A stretch of DNA of 64,000 nt, from positions 2,666,001 through 2,730,000 of the forward strand of contig NZ_FNKB01000001.1 of assembly GCF_900102345.1 (NCBI RefSeq), given 5' to 3'. This DNA comes from Leucobacter chromiiresistens. GTDB lineage: Bacteria > Actinomycetota > Actinomycetes > Actinomycetales > Microbacteriaceae. This document shows, piece after piece, positions 25,904-34,467 of this stretch. The notes under the pieces are model-generated. The model saw only the letters and a list, made by a program, of their open reading frames with translations, was not told where the DNA came from and searched no databases. Within the stretch, counting starts at the first letter, position 1; each line of letters begins with the position of its first letter. The translations under genes were made by a program, and so were the position numbers.

Positions 25904-27262
25904 CTACGCGTCGCGCGCGTCGCGGACCGCGTCGAGCAGCGCGTCGGCGACGGCGCGCTTCGTACCGGTCGCCACCGTCTCCGGCCGGCCGTCGCGTGCG
26001 AGCACGTGCAGGGTGTTCTCCGCCGATTCGAAGCCCTCCGACCAGCTCACGGCGTTCACCGCGAGCAGATCCGCTCCCTTGCGGGCGAGCTTCCGCAGCC
26101 CCCGCTCGCGGAGCTCCTCCTCGTTCTCGACCGTCTCCGCCGCGAACCCGACGATCACCTGCCCCGGTCGGCGCTCCTCCACGAGGCCGACGAGGATGTC
26201 GGGGTTCTCCACGAGCTCCAGCACCGGCGCCCGGCCGTCCCCGTCCTCCTTGCGGATCTTGCGCTCGGCGACCTCGGCCACGCGGTAATCGGCGACCGCC
26301 GCGGCCATGATGACGACCTCCGCGCGCGCAGCGGCGGCCCGTGCGGCCCGCTCCAGCTCGGCGGTCGTGCTGACGGGCACCACGCGCACGGCGGCGCGAT
26401 CCTGCACCTCGGCGAGCACTGCGGCGTCCACGTTGGCGGCGAAGAGCACCACCTTCGCGCCGCGGTCGGCCGCCGCGGCCGCGATGGCGACGCCCTGCCG
26501 CCCGCTCGACCGGTTGCCCAGGTAGCGCACGGGGTCGATCGGTTCGCGCGTGCCGCCCGCGGTCACCATGATCCGCAGCCCCGCGAGGTCGTGGTCGCGG
26601 CCCGATCCCTCCGCATCCGCCCGCACCGAGTCGAGCGCATCGGCCGCAGCGGTCTCGAGCGGCACCTCGGCGACGGCTTCCTCTGCGCGCGGCGCGACGG
26701 CCGCCTCGGCCCCGACCGCGTCGAGCTCCTGCTCGACCTCCGCGAGCAGCGCGCGGGCGCGCTCCGCGATCGCATCGGGTTCGCTCATGCGCCCCGGGCC
26801 GGTATCGGCGCCCGTGAGCCGGCCCGACTCGGGGCCGGCGAAGTGCACGCCCCGCGAGCGCAGGATCGCGACGTTGTCCTGCGTGGCGGGGTGCTGCCAC
26901 ATCTCCGTGTGCATCGCCGGGGCGACGAGCACCGGAGCACGGGTCGCGAGCAGGGTCGTGCCGAGCAGGTCGTCCGCGAGACCGGCGGTCATGCGGGCGA
27001 GGGTGTGCGCCGTCGCGGGGGCGACGATCACGAGGTCGGCGCGCTGCCCGAGGCCGACGTGGCGCACCTCGGGCACATCCTCGTGCACCGACGTCGTGAC
27101 GGGGTTGCGGCTGATCGCCTCCCAGGTCGGCCGGCCGACGAAGCGCAGCGCCTCCTCGGTCGGGACGACGTGCACGTCGTGGCCGTCCTCGACGAGGGTG
27201 CGGGCGAGCTGCACCGCTTTGTAGGCGGCGATGCCGCCGGTCACTCCGAGCACGATGTTCAT
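25904..27262 (-). CDS. coaBC: Bifunctional phosphopantothenoylcysteine decarboxylase / phosphopantothenate-cysteine ligase
   Basis: The 452-residue CoaBC (Dfp) makes 4'-phosphopantetheine for coenzyme A: the CoaB half joins cysteine to phosphopantothenate and the CoaC half, an FMN enzyme, decarboxylates the product. The N-terminal flavoprotein domain shows GVTGGIAAYKAVQLARTL and the active-site block APAMHTEMWQHPATQDN. The CoaB domain starts near residue 227 with IMVTAGGTREPIDPVRYLGN and RSSGRQG, and carries AAAVADYR and KIRKED. An Ala/Glu-rich linker (about 175-222) separates them. GGGAGGA precedes the ATG. It is monocistronic and shares a terminator with DUF3107. Confidence 0.95.
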   Translation of the reverse strand: MNIVLGVTGGIAAYKAVQLARTLVEDGHDVHVVPTEEALRFVGRPTWEAISRNPVTTSVHEDVPEVRHVGLGQRADLVIVAPATAHTLARMTAGLADDLLGTTLLATRAPVLVAPAMHTEMWQHPATQDNVAILRSRGVHFAGPESGRLTGADTGPGRMSEPDAIAERARALLAEVEQELDAVGAEAAVAPRAEEAVAEVPLETAAADALDSVRADAEGSGRDHDLAGLRIMVTAGGTREPIDPVRYLGNRSSGRQGVAIAAAAADRGAKVVLFAANVDAAVLAEVQDRAAVRVVPVSTTAELERAARAAAARAEVVIMAAAVADYRVAEVAERKIRKEDGDGRAPVLELVENPDILVGLVEERRPGQVIVGFAAETVENEEELRERGLRKLARKGADLLAVNAVSWSEGFESAENTLHVLARDGRPETVATGTKRAVADALLDAVRDARDA

Positions 27263-27320
27263 GGGGCCATCCTCCCATCACCCGGTGTCGATCCGCACGC
27301 GGCGGCGCGCTCCGACCCGC

Positions 27321-28478
27321 TCAGCCGTGCCGCTCGAGCAGCACCATCACCTCGAGGTGGCGCGTGTGGGGGAACATGTCGAACACCCGGGCACCGCGCA
27401 CCCGCCACGAGGGCATCGCGGCGAGGTCGGTCGCGAGGCTCTCGGGGTTGCAGCTGGAGTAGATGACCCGCTGGGCCGGGGCGCGCTCGATCCACGCCGA
27501 CAGCTCGGCGCCGATGCCGCGCCGGGGCGGGTTGACGATGACGGTGTGCGGGGCGTCGGCGGCGGGCGCCGCGAGCGCGAACGCCGTGGCGTCGGCGGCG
27601 ACGAACTCGGCCGCGATCCCCGCCTCGCTCGCGCTGCGCCGGGCCGACTCGACGGCCGCGGCGCTGATCTCGACCCCGAGCACGCGCGGGGGCTCCGCGC
27701 GAACCGCTACCGCGCAGTGCAGCGCGAAGCCGCCGACTCCGCAGTACAGATCCCAGATCGAGTCGGGTCGCTCGGCGGTCACCCACTCCGCGGCCTGCGC
27801 GTAGAGCGCCCGGGCGACGGCGGTGTTGGTCTGGAAGAAGCTCTGGGGTCGCAGATGCAGCGAGATGTCGCCGAGACCCATCTCGAGCGAGGAGCCGAGC
27901 AGCAGCTCCTCGCGCTCCCCCTCGAGCACCGCCTTGTGCTCGGGCAGCAGGTTCACCGAGACGACGACCGCCCGGGGCACGCGCTGGAGCAGTGCCGGCA
28001 GCGCCTTCCGCAGCACGTGCAGGCCCTGCTCCGAGCGCGTGACGAAGCGCAGCATGAGGTCGCCCGAGGGCGCCAGCGTGATGTGCACGAATTTGAGCTC
28101 GCCGCGCCGCCGCGGCACGTCGTACGGGGCCAGCGCCGTCGACTCGATGAAGGCCGCGAGCTGCGGGATCGCGTCGCGGATGCCCGGCTCCTGGATCACG
28201 CAGTCGCGCAGGTCGACGCCGGCGCCGCCGCGGTCGAGGATGCCGAGCGTGACGGCGCCCGGGCGCCCGCCCACCACGAGCTTCGCCTTGTTGCGGAAGT
28301 CGGCGGTGCCGCCCCGCACCGTGGGCAGCCACAGCGCCTCGGGCACCTGCGGCAGCAGGTCTCGGCACCGCCGCTCCTTCTCGCCGAGCTGCTCGGGGTA
28401 CGGCGTCTCGAGCAGGACGCACGACCGGCAGCGCCCCGCTTCGAAGTACGCGCAGTGCGGCAGAGTCGAAGTCGGCAT
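27321..28478 (-). CDS. RlmC-like 23S rRNA (uracil-C5)-methyltransferase
   Basis: The 385-residue enzyme belongs to the RumA/RumB/TrmA family, which uses S-adenosylmethionine to methylate uridine C5; the N-terminus is most like RlmC (U747). Fe-S ligands are visible at HCAYFEAGRCRSC and RDCVIQEP. The methyltransferase motifs are DLYCGVGGFAL, NPPRRGIG and the catalytic Cys in YSSCNPESLATDL. An alternative is RlmD. The ATG at 28478 gives the family-typical N-terminus and lies 8 bp after the ferritin-like stop codon, so the two genes probably form one transcript. Confidence 0.88.
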   Translation of the reverse strand: MPTSTLPHCAYFEAGRCRSCVLLETPYPEQLGEKERRCRDLLPQVPEALWLPTVRGGTADFRNKAKLVVGGRPGAVTLGILDRGGAGVDLRDCVIQEPGIRDAIPQLAAFIESTALAPYDVPRRRGELKFVHITLAPSGDLMLRFVTRSEQGLHVLRKALPALLQRVPRAVVVSVNLLPEHKAVLEGEREELLLGSSLEMGLGDISLHLRPQSFFQTNTAVARALYAQAAEWVTAERPDSIWDLYCGVGGFALHCAVAVRAEPPRVLGVEISAAAVESARRSASEAGIAAEFVAADATAFALAAPAADAPHTVIVNPPRRGIGAELSAWIERAPAQRVIYSSCNPESLATDLAAMPSWRVRGARVFDMFPHTRHLEVMVLLERHG

Positions 28479-28486
28479 GGGCGGCC

Positions 28487-29206
28487 TCAGGCGGTGAGTC
28501 CCAGCCCGTCCATGCGCCGGATGTGATCGGCGATCAGCTCGGTGAACACGGGCTCGACCTCGCTCGCATCGAAGGCGCGGTGCTCGCTCAGCGACAGCAC
28601 GGCGCGGGAGACCAGCAGCGTGTCGCCGACGAGCCGGCGCCCCCACACGGCGAGCCAGCTGGAGAGCAGCTCGTCCGACGCGAGCGCGTCCTGCAGCAGC
28701 GTCTTGAGCTCGGGCCGGCCCGTGTCGTTGCGCAGGATCGCCACCGCCTCGCCGCGGTACCCGTCTTTCAGCCCGCCGGCGAGACTCGCGAAGAAGTCGT
28801 CGAAGAGCCCGCCGACGAGGTACAGCGAGAGCACGTGCTGGTGCCAGTCGCCCGTGTCGATGCGCTCGACGTACGAGTCGATGACGGGCGAGAACGGCTC
28901 CATCACGACGTGCGGCTCGTGTCCGCGCGAGCGGATCTCGCCCGTCAGCTGCTGGTGCTTCGCCAGCGTCTGCCCGGCGACGCGCGCCAGCACATCCTTC
29001 GCCTCGAGCGACGGCGCCCCCGACACGGCGCGGGTCGCGGCCTCGTAGAGCTCGAGCTGCAGGTACGCGGTGAGCCCGAGGAACGGCATGATGCCGGGCG
29101 CGAACTCGGCGAGCTCGACCCGCTCCGCCTCGGCGGAGTCGCCGCGCGAGCGCATCTTGCGCGCGGGTGCGCTCTTCCGGCGCAGGCCCTTGATCCACTC
29201 GAACAC
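28487..29206 (-). CDS. Ferritin-like fold protein (MiaE-like di-iron family)
   Basis: The 239-residue, mostly helical protein belongs to an actinobacterial ferritin-like family related to tRNA-(ms2io6A)-hydroxylase. Possible di-iron ligands occur in YLQLELYEAATR, LAKHQQLTGEIR and WHQHVLSLYLVGG, but the exact residues cannot be assigned by eye, so enzymatic activity is uncertain. The GTG start lies 6 nt after TAAGCT and lacks a Shine-Dalgarno sequence, suggesting a leaderless mRNA. It is divergent from the DEAD-box helicase gene and precedes the rRNA methyltransferase gene. Confidence 0.8.
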   Translation of the reverse strand: MFEWIKGLRRKSAPARKMRSRGDSAEAERVELAEFAPGIMPFLGLTAYLQLELYEAATRAVSGAPSLEAKDVLARVAGQTLAKHQQLTGEIRSRGHEPHVVMEPFSPVIDSYVERIDTGDWHQHVLSLYLVGGLFDDFFASLAGGLKDGYRGEAVAILRNDTGRPELKTLLQDALASDELLSSWLAVWGRRLVGDTLLVSRAVLSLSEHRAFDASEVEPVFTELIADHIRRMDGLGLTA

Positions 29207-29212
29207 CCTGAC

Positions 29213-29218
29213 AGCTTA
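29213..29218 (-). promoter_or_regulatory. -10 element, probable leaderless promoter of the ferritin-like gene
   Basis: TAAGCT on the minus strand ends 6 nt before the GTG at 29206. Confidence 0.5.
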
Positions 29219-29242
29219 CCGCCGCAGGGAGGCGGCCTTGGA

Positions 29243-29248
29243 ATAGAC
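29243..29248 (+). promoter_or_regulatory. -10 element upstream of the DEAD-box helicase gene
   Basis: TAGACT lies about 100 nt before the ATG, back to back with the ferritin-like promoter. The implied leader of about 90 nt may fold; cold-shock helicase genes often have such leaders, but no known motif is recognised here. Confidence 0.4.
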
Positions 29249-29347
29249 TGGCGCCGAACGTCACACACCGCCGGGGCCATCGGAGCACCGGCCGCTGCGC
29301 CTGTCGACCTGTGCGCGCAGCATCGCACTCATCGAAAAGGACGCACT

Positions 29348-30994
29348 ATGACGACATTCCTCGAACTCGGCGTCGACCAGGACATGGTCGACTCCCTGCT
29401 GGATCGCGGTATCGCGGAAGCCTTCCCGATCCAGGAGCAGACGATCCCGCTCGCGCTCTCGGGGCAGGACATCATCGGCCAGGCGAAGACCGGCACCGGC
29501 AAGACCTTCGGCTTCGGCCTCCCGCTGCTGCAGCGCGTCGGAGCCGATCCGGCACCCGGCGTGCAGGCGCTCGTGGTCGTGCCGACCCGCGAGCTCGCCG
29601 TGCAGGTCTACGAGGATCTCGAGCTGGCCGCGAAGAATCGTGCGGCCACCGTCGTGCCGATCTACGGCGGCAAGGCGTACGAGGGCCAGATCGAGCAGCT
29701 CAGGGCCGGGGCGCAGGTCGTCGTCGGCACGCCGGGGCGTCTGCTCGATCTCGCGAACCAGCGGCTCCTCGACCTCGGAAAGGTGCGCGAGATGGTGCTC
29801 GACGAGGCCGACAAGATGCTCGATCTCGGGTTCCTCGCCGACATCGAGAAGCTGTTCTCGCTGACGCCGCCGGCGCGCCACACGATGCTCTTCTCCGCCA
29901 CGATGCCCGGCACGATCGTGACGCTCGCGCGCCGCTTCATGAGGAATCCGATCCACATCCGCGCGACCGATCCCGACGAGGGAGTCGCGCAGGCGAACAT
30001 CGAGCACATCGTGTACCGCGCGCACTCGCTCGACAAGGACGAGGTGATCGGCCGCATCCTGCAGGCGGAGGGCCGCGGCAAGACCGTCATCTTCATGCGC
30101 ACGAAGCGCGCCGCCGCGAAGCTGCAGGAGGAGCTCGTGGACCGCGGCTTCTCCGCGGTGTCGGTGCACGGCGACCTCAACCAGGAGCAGCGCGAGCGCG
30201 CGATGACGTCGTTCAAGGCGGGCAAGAAGGACATCCTGATCGCCACCGACGTCGCCGCCCGCGGCATCGATGTCGACGACGTCACCCACGTCATCAACCA
30301 CACCGTACCCGACGACGAGAAGACGTATCTCCACCGTGCCGGGCGCACGGGCCGCGCGGGGCGCACCGGCATCGCGGTGACGTTCGTCGACTGGGACGAC
30401 ATGCACAAGTGGGCGCTCATCAACAAGGCGCTCGAGTTCGATATCGCCGAACCAGTCGAGACGTACTCCTCCTCCCCGCACCTCTTCGCCGATCTCAAGA
30501 TCCCGGAGGGCACGAAGGGCCGGCTGAAGGCTACGCCGGTGAAGGAGCGCGCGCCGCGCGAGCGCTCGGACGCCCGCGGAGGCCGGTCGGGCGCGTCCGA
30601 CCGCAGCGGCGGTGCGGGATCGGGCCGTGCCGCTTCGAGCGGCGAGGGCGACGGGGGCGACGGCAGCGGCGACGGCAAGCGCACGCGCACGCGCCGCCGC
30701 ACCCGCAGCGCGAACCCGCTCGGCCAGGGGCGCCACGAGTCGCACGGCCACGAGCAGCACGGTCACGACGCCGCGGGCGGCGGCGAACCGGGGGCTCCGC
30801 TGACGCCCGCCGACGCCCTGGCGGCCTCGGGCGAGACGGCTCCGCCTAAGCGCCGTCGCCGTCGCCGTCGCGGCGGATCGGGCGGCTCGGGCGGATCGGG
30901 CGCAGCGGAGGCCGGGACCGTCGCCGCACCCGCCTCGGGCGCCGACGCCGGCACGGGCGATCGCGGCGAGCCCGCGTCCGCGACGGCCGAGTAG
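29348..30994 (+). CDS. DEAD/DEAH-box ATP-dependent RNA helicase (RhlE-like)
   Basis: The 548-residue RNA helicase shows the Q motif region AFPIQEQTIPLAL, Walker A AKTGTGKT (46-53), PTRELA, TPGRLLDL, DEAD in VLDEADKMLDLG, SATMP, ATDVAARGIDV and HRAGRTGRAGRTG. The core ends near residue 365. The tail is long, Gly/Ser/Arg-rich and low-complexity, with a basic cluster KRTRTRRRTRS and another KRRRRRRRGGSGGSGG, typical of RNA-binding extensions. It probably aids ribosome assembly or mRNA turnover. The ATG is chosen for the AAAAGGA site 7 nt upstream; the frame is open for more than 800 nt further upstream only by chance. Confidence 0.93.
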   Translation: MTTFLELGVDQDMVDSLLDRGIAEAFPIQEQTIPLALSGQDIIGQAKTGTGKTFGFGLPLLQRVGADPAPGVQALVVVPTRELAVQVYEDLELAAKNRAATVVPIYGGKAYEGQIEQLRAGAQVVVGTPGRLLDLANQRLLDLGKVREMVLDEADKMLDLGFLADIEKLFSLTPPARHTMLFSATMPGTIVTLARRFMRNPIHIRATDPDEGVAQANIEHIVYRAHSLDKDEVIGRILQAEGRGKTVIFMRTKRAAAKLQEELVDRGFSAVSVHGDLNQEQRERAMTSFKAGKKDILIATDVAARGIDVDDVTHVINHTVPDDEKTYLHRAGRTGRAGRTGIAVTFVDWDDMHKWALINKALEFDIAEPVETYSSSPHLFADLKIPEGTKGRLKATPVKERAPRERSDARGGRSGASDRSGGAGSGRAASSGEGDGGDGSGDGKRTRTRRRTRSANPLGQGRHESHGHEQHGHDAAGGGEPGAPLTPADALAASGETAPPKRRRRRRRGGSGGSGGSGAAEAGTVAAPASGADAGTGDRGEPASATAE

Positions 30995-31020
30995 CCCGAG
31001 CCGCCGCGCTTCGGGCGGGG

Positions 31021-31875
31021 TCAGCGCGGTTGCGCGAGTCCCGCTCGAAGGCGCTGCACGGTGGCGGGGTCGGTCACCTGCTGACCCAGCAGATTCGGCT
31101 TGCCCGCGCCGTGGTAGTCGCTCGACCCGGTGGCGATGAGGCCGAGTCTCGATGCCGCGGCGATGATCGGCGGCAGCCAGTCCTCCCGGTGCTCGGGATG
31201 CCGCAGTTCGACGCCGAGCAGGCCGGCGCCCGCGAGCTCCGCCAGTTCGCCAGGCGTCACCGGCGTGCGCTGGCGGAAGGCGGCGGGGTGCGCGAGCACC
31301 GCCGCACCGCCCGCGGAGCGCACCATGCGGATCGCGTCGACCGTCTCGATCGCCTCGGTTCCCAGGTAGTAGGGCGATCGCGGATGCAGCAGTTCGGCGA
31401 ACACGGTGCTGCGATCCGGGAAGTATCCCGCGGCGACGAGCGCGTCGGCGATGTGCGGTCGGCCCACCGTGCGCGCATCCTCGTCCCCGAGCACGGCCTC
31501 CCAGGTGATCGCGTAATCGACGGCGACGAGCCGCACCATCTCCCGAGCGCGCGTGAGCCGCGACCGGCGCACGGAGGCGAGCGCGTCAAGCAGCTCGCCG
31601 GCGAGCGGCGCGATCCCGTACCCGAGCAGGTGGCGCGACTTGCCCCGATGCTTCGTCGTGATCTCGATGCCGGGCAGGAAGTCGACGCCCGCCTCGGCGG
31701 CGGCGCTGCGCGCCTCGTCCCACCCGTCCACCGTGTCGTGGTCGGTCAGCGCGAAGCCCGCGAGCCCCAGCGCTGCCGCCTCGCGCGCGATATCGGCCGG
31801 GCGGGTCGTTCCATCGGAGAACACCGAGTGGGTGTGCAGGTCGAAGCCCGCCGCAGTCTCCGCGGAATCGCTCAT
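31021..31875 (-). CDS. PHP-domain phosphoesterase (TrpH/RNase AM-like)
   Basis: The 284-residue PHP metallophosphoesterase has the metal-binding motifs DLHTHSVFSDG, LTDHDTVDGW, PGIEITT, GRPHIADAL, VLAHPAA and GSSDYHGAG. Relatives hydrolyse 3',5'-nucleoside bisphosphates or trim RNA 5' ends, so nucleotide or RNA turnover is likely; the exact substrate is not visible. The ATG at 31875 lies 6 nt after TAAGAT with no Shine-Dalgarno sequence, consistent with a leaderless transcript. It converges on the DEAD helicase with a 26-bp gap. Confidence 0.88.
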   Translation of the reverse strand: MSDSAETAAGFDLHTHSVFSDGTTRPADIAREAAALGLAGFALTDHDTVDGWDEARSAAAEAGVDFLPGIEITTKHRGKSRHLLGYGIAPLAGELLDALASVRRSRLTRAREMVRLVAVDYAITWEAVLGDEDARTVGRPHIADALVAAGYFPDRSTVFAELLHPRSPYYLGTEAIETVDAIRMVRSAGGAAVLAHPAAFRQRTPVTPGELAELAGAGLLGVELRHPEHREDWLPPIIAAASRLGLIATGSSDYHGAGKPNLLGQQVTDPATVQRLRAGLAQPR

Positions 31876-31881
31876 CCTGCC

Positions 31882-31887
31882 ATCTTA
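31882..31887 (-). promoter_or_regulatory. -10 element, probable leaderless promoter of the PHP gene
   Basis: TAAGAT on the minus strand ends 6 nt before the ATG at 31875. Confidence 0.5.
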
Positions 31888-31974
31888 GGGCGCGCCGCCC
31901 GGGGGCCGCGGCTCGCAGTGCACGGGTGGCCGCCGCCCCGCGACGGCGCCGCACGGGGATGAGAGGATGGACCC

Positions 31975-33384
31975 ATGACCGAGAGCAGCAAGACCACTCA
32001 CGAGGTGGAGATCGACAACAGCAACCGGAGCACGACTCCGCAGACCGACGCGTTCGTGGAGTACCTCTCGACGCAGTGGGCCGACCGCCCCGACGTGCTC
32101 CCCCAGCCGTCTCCCGTCGCGGCCCACGCGGAGGCGCGACGACGGGCCTTCTCGGCGCACTTCCCCGGCGAACGGGTCGTGGTCGCCGCCGGCGCCATGA
32201 AGCAGCGCTCGAACGACACCTTCTACCCCTACCGCGCGCACAGCGCCTTCGCGCACCTCACGGGGTGGGGCTCGGCGAGCGAACCGGGTGCCGTGCTCGT
32301 CTTCGAGCCGCGCGACGGCGGGCACGACGCGACCGTGTACTTCCGCGAGCGGGCGGGTCGCGACAGCGACGAGTTCTTCGCGAACCCCGAGATCGGGGAG
32401 TTCTGGATCGGCCCCCGTCCGTCGCTCGAGCAGGTCTCGGCCGCTCTCGGCGTGGCCACGGCCCCGCTCGCCGCGTTCATCGCGGGCGACGGCGACCGCA
32501 CGCTCGACGACCCCGATGTGGCCCGCGTCGCCTCCGAACTGCGCCTGGTGAAGGACGCCTTCGAGCTGGCGGAGATGCAGGCCGCGGTCGACGCGACCGC
32601 GCAGGGCTTCGACGACGTGCTCGCCGCGCTGCCCCAGGCGAGCGGGCACCCGCGCGGCGAACGCGTGGTCGAGGGCGTGTTCAACCAGCGGGCGCGCCTC
32701 GAGGGCAACACGGTCGGCTACGAGACGATCGCCGCCTCCGGCCCGCACGCGTGCACGCTGCACTGGATCCAGAACGACGGCGCCGTGCGCGAGGGCGACC
32801 TGCTGCTGCTCGACGCCGGGGTCGAGCTCGACAGTCTCTACACCGCCGACATCACCCGCACCGTGCCCGTCTCGGGCACCTTCACCGAGGTGCAGCGCCG
32901 CGTGTACGACGCCGTGCTCGAAGCCGCGGACGCCGCACGCGCGATCGTGCGGCCCGGCATCCGCTTCCGCGACGTGCACGCCGCCGCGATGGAGGTCATC
33001 GAGCGCCGCACCCGCGAGTGGGGCCTTCTCCCCGAGGACGACGGCACGGCCTACTACCGCAGGTACATGGTGCACGGCACCAGCCACCACCTCGGCATGG
33101 ACGTCCACGACTGCGCACAGGCGCGTCGCGACATGTACATGGACGGCGTGGTGGAGCCGGGAATGGTGTTCACCATCGAGCCCGGCCTGTACTTCCAGCC
33201 CGACGATCTCACCGTGCCCGCCGAGTACCGCGGCATCGGGGTGCGCATCGAGGACGACATCGTGGTGACGGAGGGCGGCTGCGTCAACCTCTCTGCCGGA
33301 ATCCCCCGCACCGCGAGCGACGTCGAGGCGTGGGTGCAGCGGCTGCGCGAGTCTCGCGCATCGGCGGTGAACGCGGCCGGGTGA
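31975..33384 (+). CDS. pepP: Aminopeptidase P (Xaa-Pro aminopeptidase) family protein
   Basis: The 469-residue M24B metallopeptidase removes N-terminal residues that precede proline. An N-terminal AMP_N domain (about 45-180, FYPYRAHSAFAHLTGW) precedes the pita-bread domain. All five expected metal ligands are present in LLLDAGVELDSLYTADITRT, HGTSHHLGMDVHD, FTIEPGLYF and VRIEDDIVV. GAGAGGA lies about 8 nt before the ATG. It is divergent from the PHP gene and ends in a strong hairpin. Cytoplasmic peptide turnover is the likely role. Confidence 0.93.
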   Translation: MTESSKTTHEVEIDNSNRSTTPQTDAFVEYLSTQWADRPDVLPQPSPVAAHAEARRRAFSAHFPGERVVVAAGAMKQRSNDTFYPYRAHSAFAHLTGWGSASEPGAVLVFEPRDGGHDATVYFRERAGRDSDEFFANPEIGEFWIGPRPSLEQVSAALGVATAPLAAFIAGDGDRTLDDPDVARVASELRLVKDAFELAEMQAAVDATAQGFDDVLAALPQASGHPRGERVVEGVFNQRARLEGNTVGYETIAASGPHACTLHWIQNDGAVREGDLLLLDAGVELDSLYTADITRTVPVSGTFTEVQRRVYDAVLEAADAARAIVRPGIRFRDVHAAAMEVIERRTREWGLLPEDDGTAYYRRYMVHGTSHHLGMDVHDCAQARRDMYMDGVVEPGMVFTIEPGLYFQPDDLTVPAEYRGIGVRIEDDIVVTEGGCVNLSAGIPRTASDVEAWVQRLRESRASAVNAAG

Positions 33385-33404
33385 GCGCGGGCGCGTGAGG
33401 GAGG

Positions 33405-33439
33405 GCCCCCGGAGCTGCGAACCCCGCAGCTCCGGGGGC
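33405..33439 (+). terminator. Terminator of pepP, touching the next promoter
   Basis: A perfect 15-bp stem (33405-33419 and 33425-33439) with a 5-nt loop ends at the base before the TAGACT hexamer (33440-33445) of the next gene, so pepP termination and the next promoter abut. Confidence 0.75.
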
Positions 33440-33445
33440 TAGACT
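33440..33445 (+). promoter_or_regulatory. -10 element, probable leaderless promoter of the secreted protein gene
   Basis: TAGACT ends 8 nt before the ATG at 33454. Its -35 region would lie inside the preceding terminator stem. Confidence 0.45.
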
Positions 33446-33453
33446 CTGTGCCC

Positions 33454-34023
33454 ATGGTTCCCGGTTCTGCGCGCCCGTCAGAGGCTCGGCGCCCGCTCGC
33501 CCGCGCGGCGGGCGCGACCGCGACCGCCGCACTGCTGCTCGGCACGACCGCGCTCGCCCCGCTCTCGATGACGGCGGCCTTCGCCGACGCCGGACCGCGG
33601 GAAGCGGCGGGCGCGTCGACCGCCGCACCGCGGCAGACGCTCACGGCGACGGACGGCCCCTCCGCACCCGGCGCGGCCGGCGTCGCGGTTGCCGCGGCCC
33701 AGAGCGCGGCGACCGCGCCGGAGCCGCCGCGGAAGGCGCCGCGCACCGCGCTCTACACGCTGGAGCAGTTCCTGTTCAGCGGCGTCGTCAACTGGGGCGG
33801 CTACCGCTTCACGTTCTACAGCCAGCAGGTGCTCCCCGGCGCGGGGCTCCAGATCCCGGGTCGGCACGTCAACGACGACGGGTACGTCAGCGACGCCGAC
33901 GGCTACATCGTGCTCGCCGGCGATGCGCCGAAGGGCACCGTGTTCGAGACCCCCTTCGGGTATCGGGGAAAGATCTACGATCGCGGCACGTTCGGCAACC
34001 ACCTCGACGTCTACATCGAGTGA
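33454..34023 (+). CDS. Secreted protein with a C-terminal 3D-like (double-psi beta-barrel type) domain
   Basis: The 189-residue protein has a signal peptide (Arg-rich start, ATATAALLLGTTALAPLSMTA, cleavage near AFADA). A Pro/Ala spacer (about 45-95) leads to a compact C-terminal domain of about 90 residues: LYTLEQFLFSGVVNWGGYRF, IPGRHVNDDGYVSDADGYIV, FETPFGYRGKIYDRG. This resembles the C-terminal barrel of firmicute secreted proteins, where a GYVxDxDGYI block and an aspartate-rich end recur; that match is from memory. Catalytic activity, if any, is unknown. ATG 33454 is favoured over a GTG 6 nt upstream because of its spacing from TAGACT. Confidence 0.7.
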   Translation: MVPGSARPSEARRPLARAAGATATAALLLGTTALAPLSMTAAFADAGPREAAGASTAAPRQTLTATDGPSAPGAAGVAVAAAQSAATAPEPPRKAPRTALYTLEQFLFSGVVNWGGYRFTFYSQQVLPGAGLQIPGRHVNDDGYVSDADGYIVLAGDAPKGTVFETPFGYRGKIYDRGTFGNHLDVYIE

Positions 34024-34039
34024 CGATGTCGCGGGGCCC

Positions 34040-34056
34040 GAGCACCGAAGGTGCTC
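34040..34056. terminator. Short hairpin between convergent secreted-protein and ychJ genes
   Basis: GAGCACC and GGTGCTC form a perfect 7-bp stem around a GAA loop in the 54-bp gap between the two stop codons. Confidence 0.4.
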
Positions 34057-34077
34057 CGGCGCTCCGGCTCCCAGCCG

Positions 34078-34467
34078 CTACTGCGGGGCCTCGCCGTCGA
34101 CGTACACCCAGCGCCCGCCCGCGTCGGACCTGCGGAACCGACTGCGCTCCCTGAGCTCGATGCGACCCTCCGGGCCGCGAGCGATCGCGGTGAAGGTCAC
34201 CATTCCGACGGCGTTGAACGGGCCGCCCGCCTCCGTCTCCTCGACGAACAGCCGCTTCCACTCGGTGTCGGCGTCGAGCTCGACCGAATCCGGCCGCGTC
34301 TCGGGATCCCACGTCGCGAGCAGATAGGGGGCGTCGCCGAGCGCGAATGCGCTGAAGCGCGACCGCATCAGGCGCTCCGCGGAGGGCGCGGCCCCGCCCG
34401 CGTGCAGCGGGCCACAGCACGACGCGTAGCCCATCCCCCGCCCGCACGGGCAGAGCCCGGCGGTCAC
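34078..34467 (-). CDS. YchJ family protein with N-terminal SEC-C zinc motif
   Basis: The 129-residue protein begins with a SEC-C-type motif (LCPCGRGMGYASCCGPLHAG), followed by the YchJ domain (MRSRFSAFALGDAPYLLATW, ERSRFRRSDAGGRWVYVDG), which has an NTF2-like fold. Its biochemical role is unknown. The GTG at 34467 overlaps the upstream DUF885 stop codon as GTGA, so it is translationally coupled to that gene. Confidence 0.88.
   Translation of the reverse strand: MTAGLCPCGRGMGYASCCGPLHAGGAAPSAERLMRSRFSAFALGDAPYLLATWDPETRPDSVELDADTEWKRLFVEETEAGGPFNAVGMVTFTAIARGPEGRIELRERSRFRRSDAGGRWVYVDGEAPQ

Noticed and set aside
33448..33450. GTG as start codon of the secreted protein.
   Set aside because: It lies only 2 nt after the TAGACT -10 and would be outside the transcript; the ATG at 33454 has the spacing seen at other leaderless genes.
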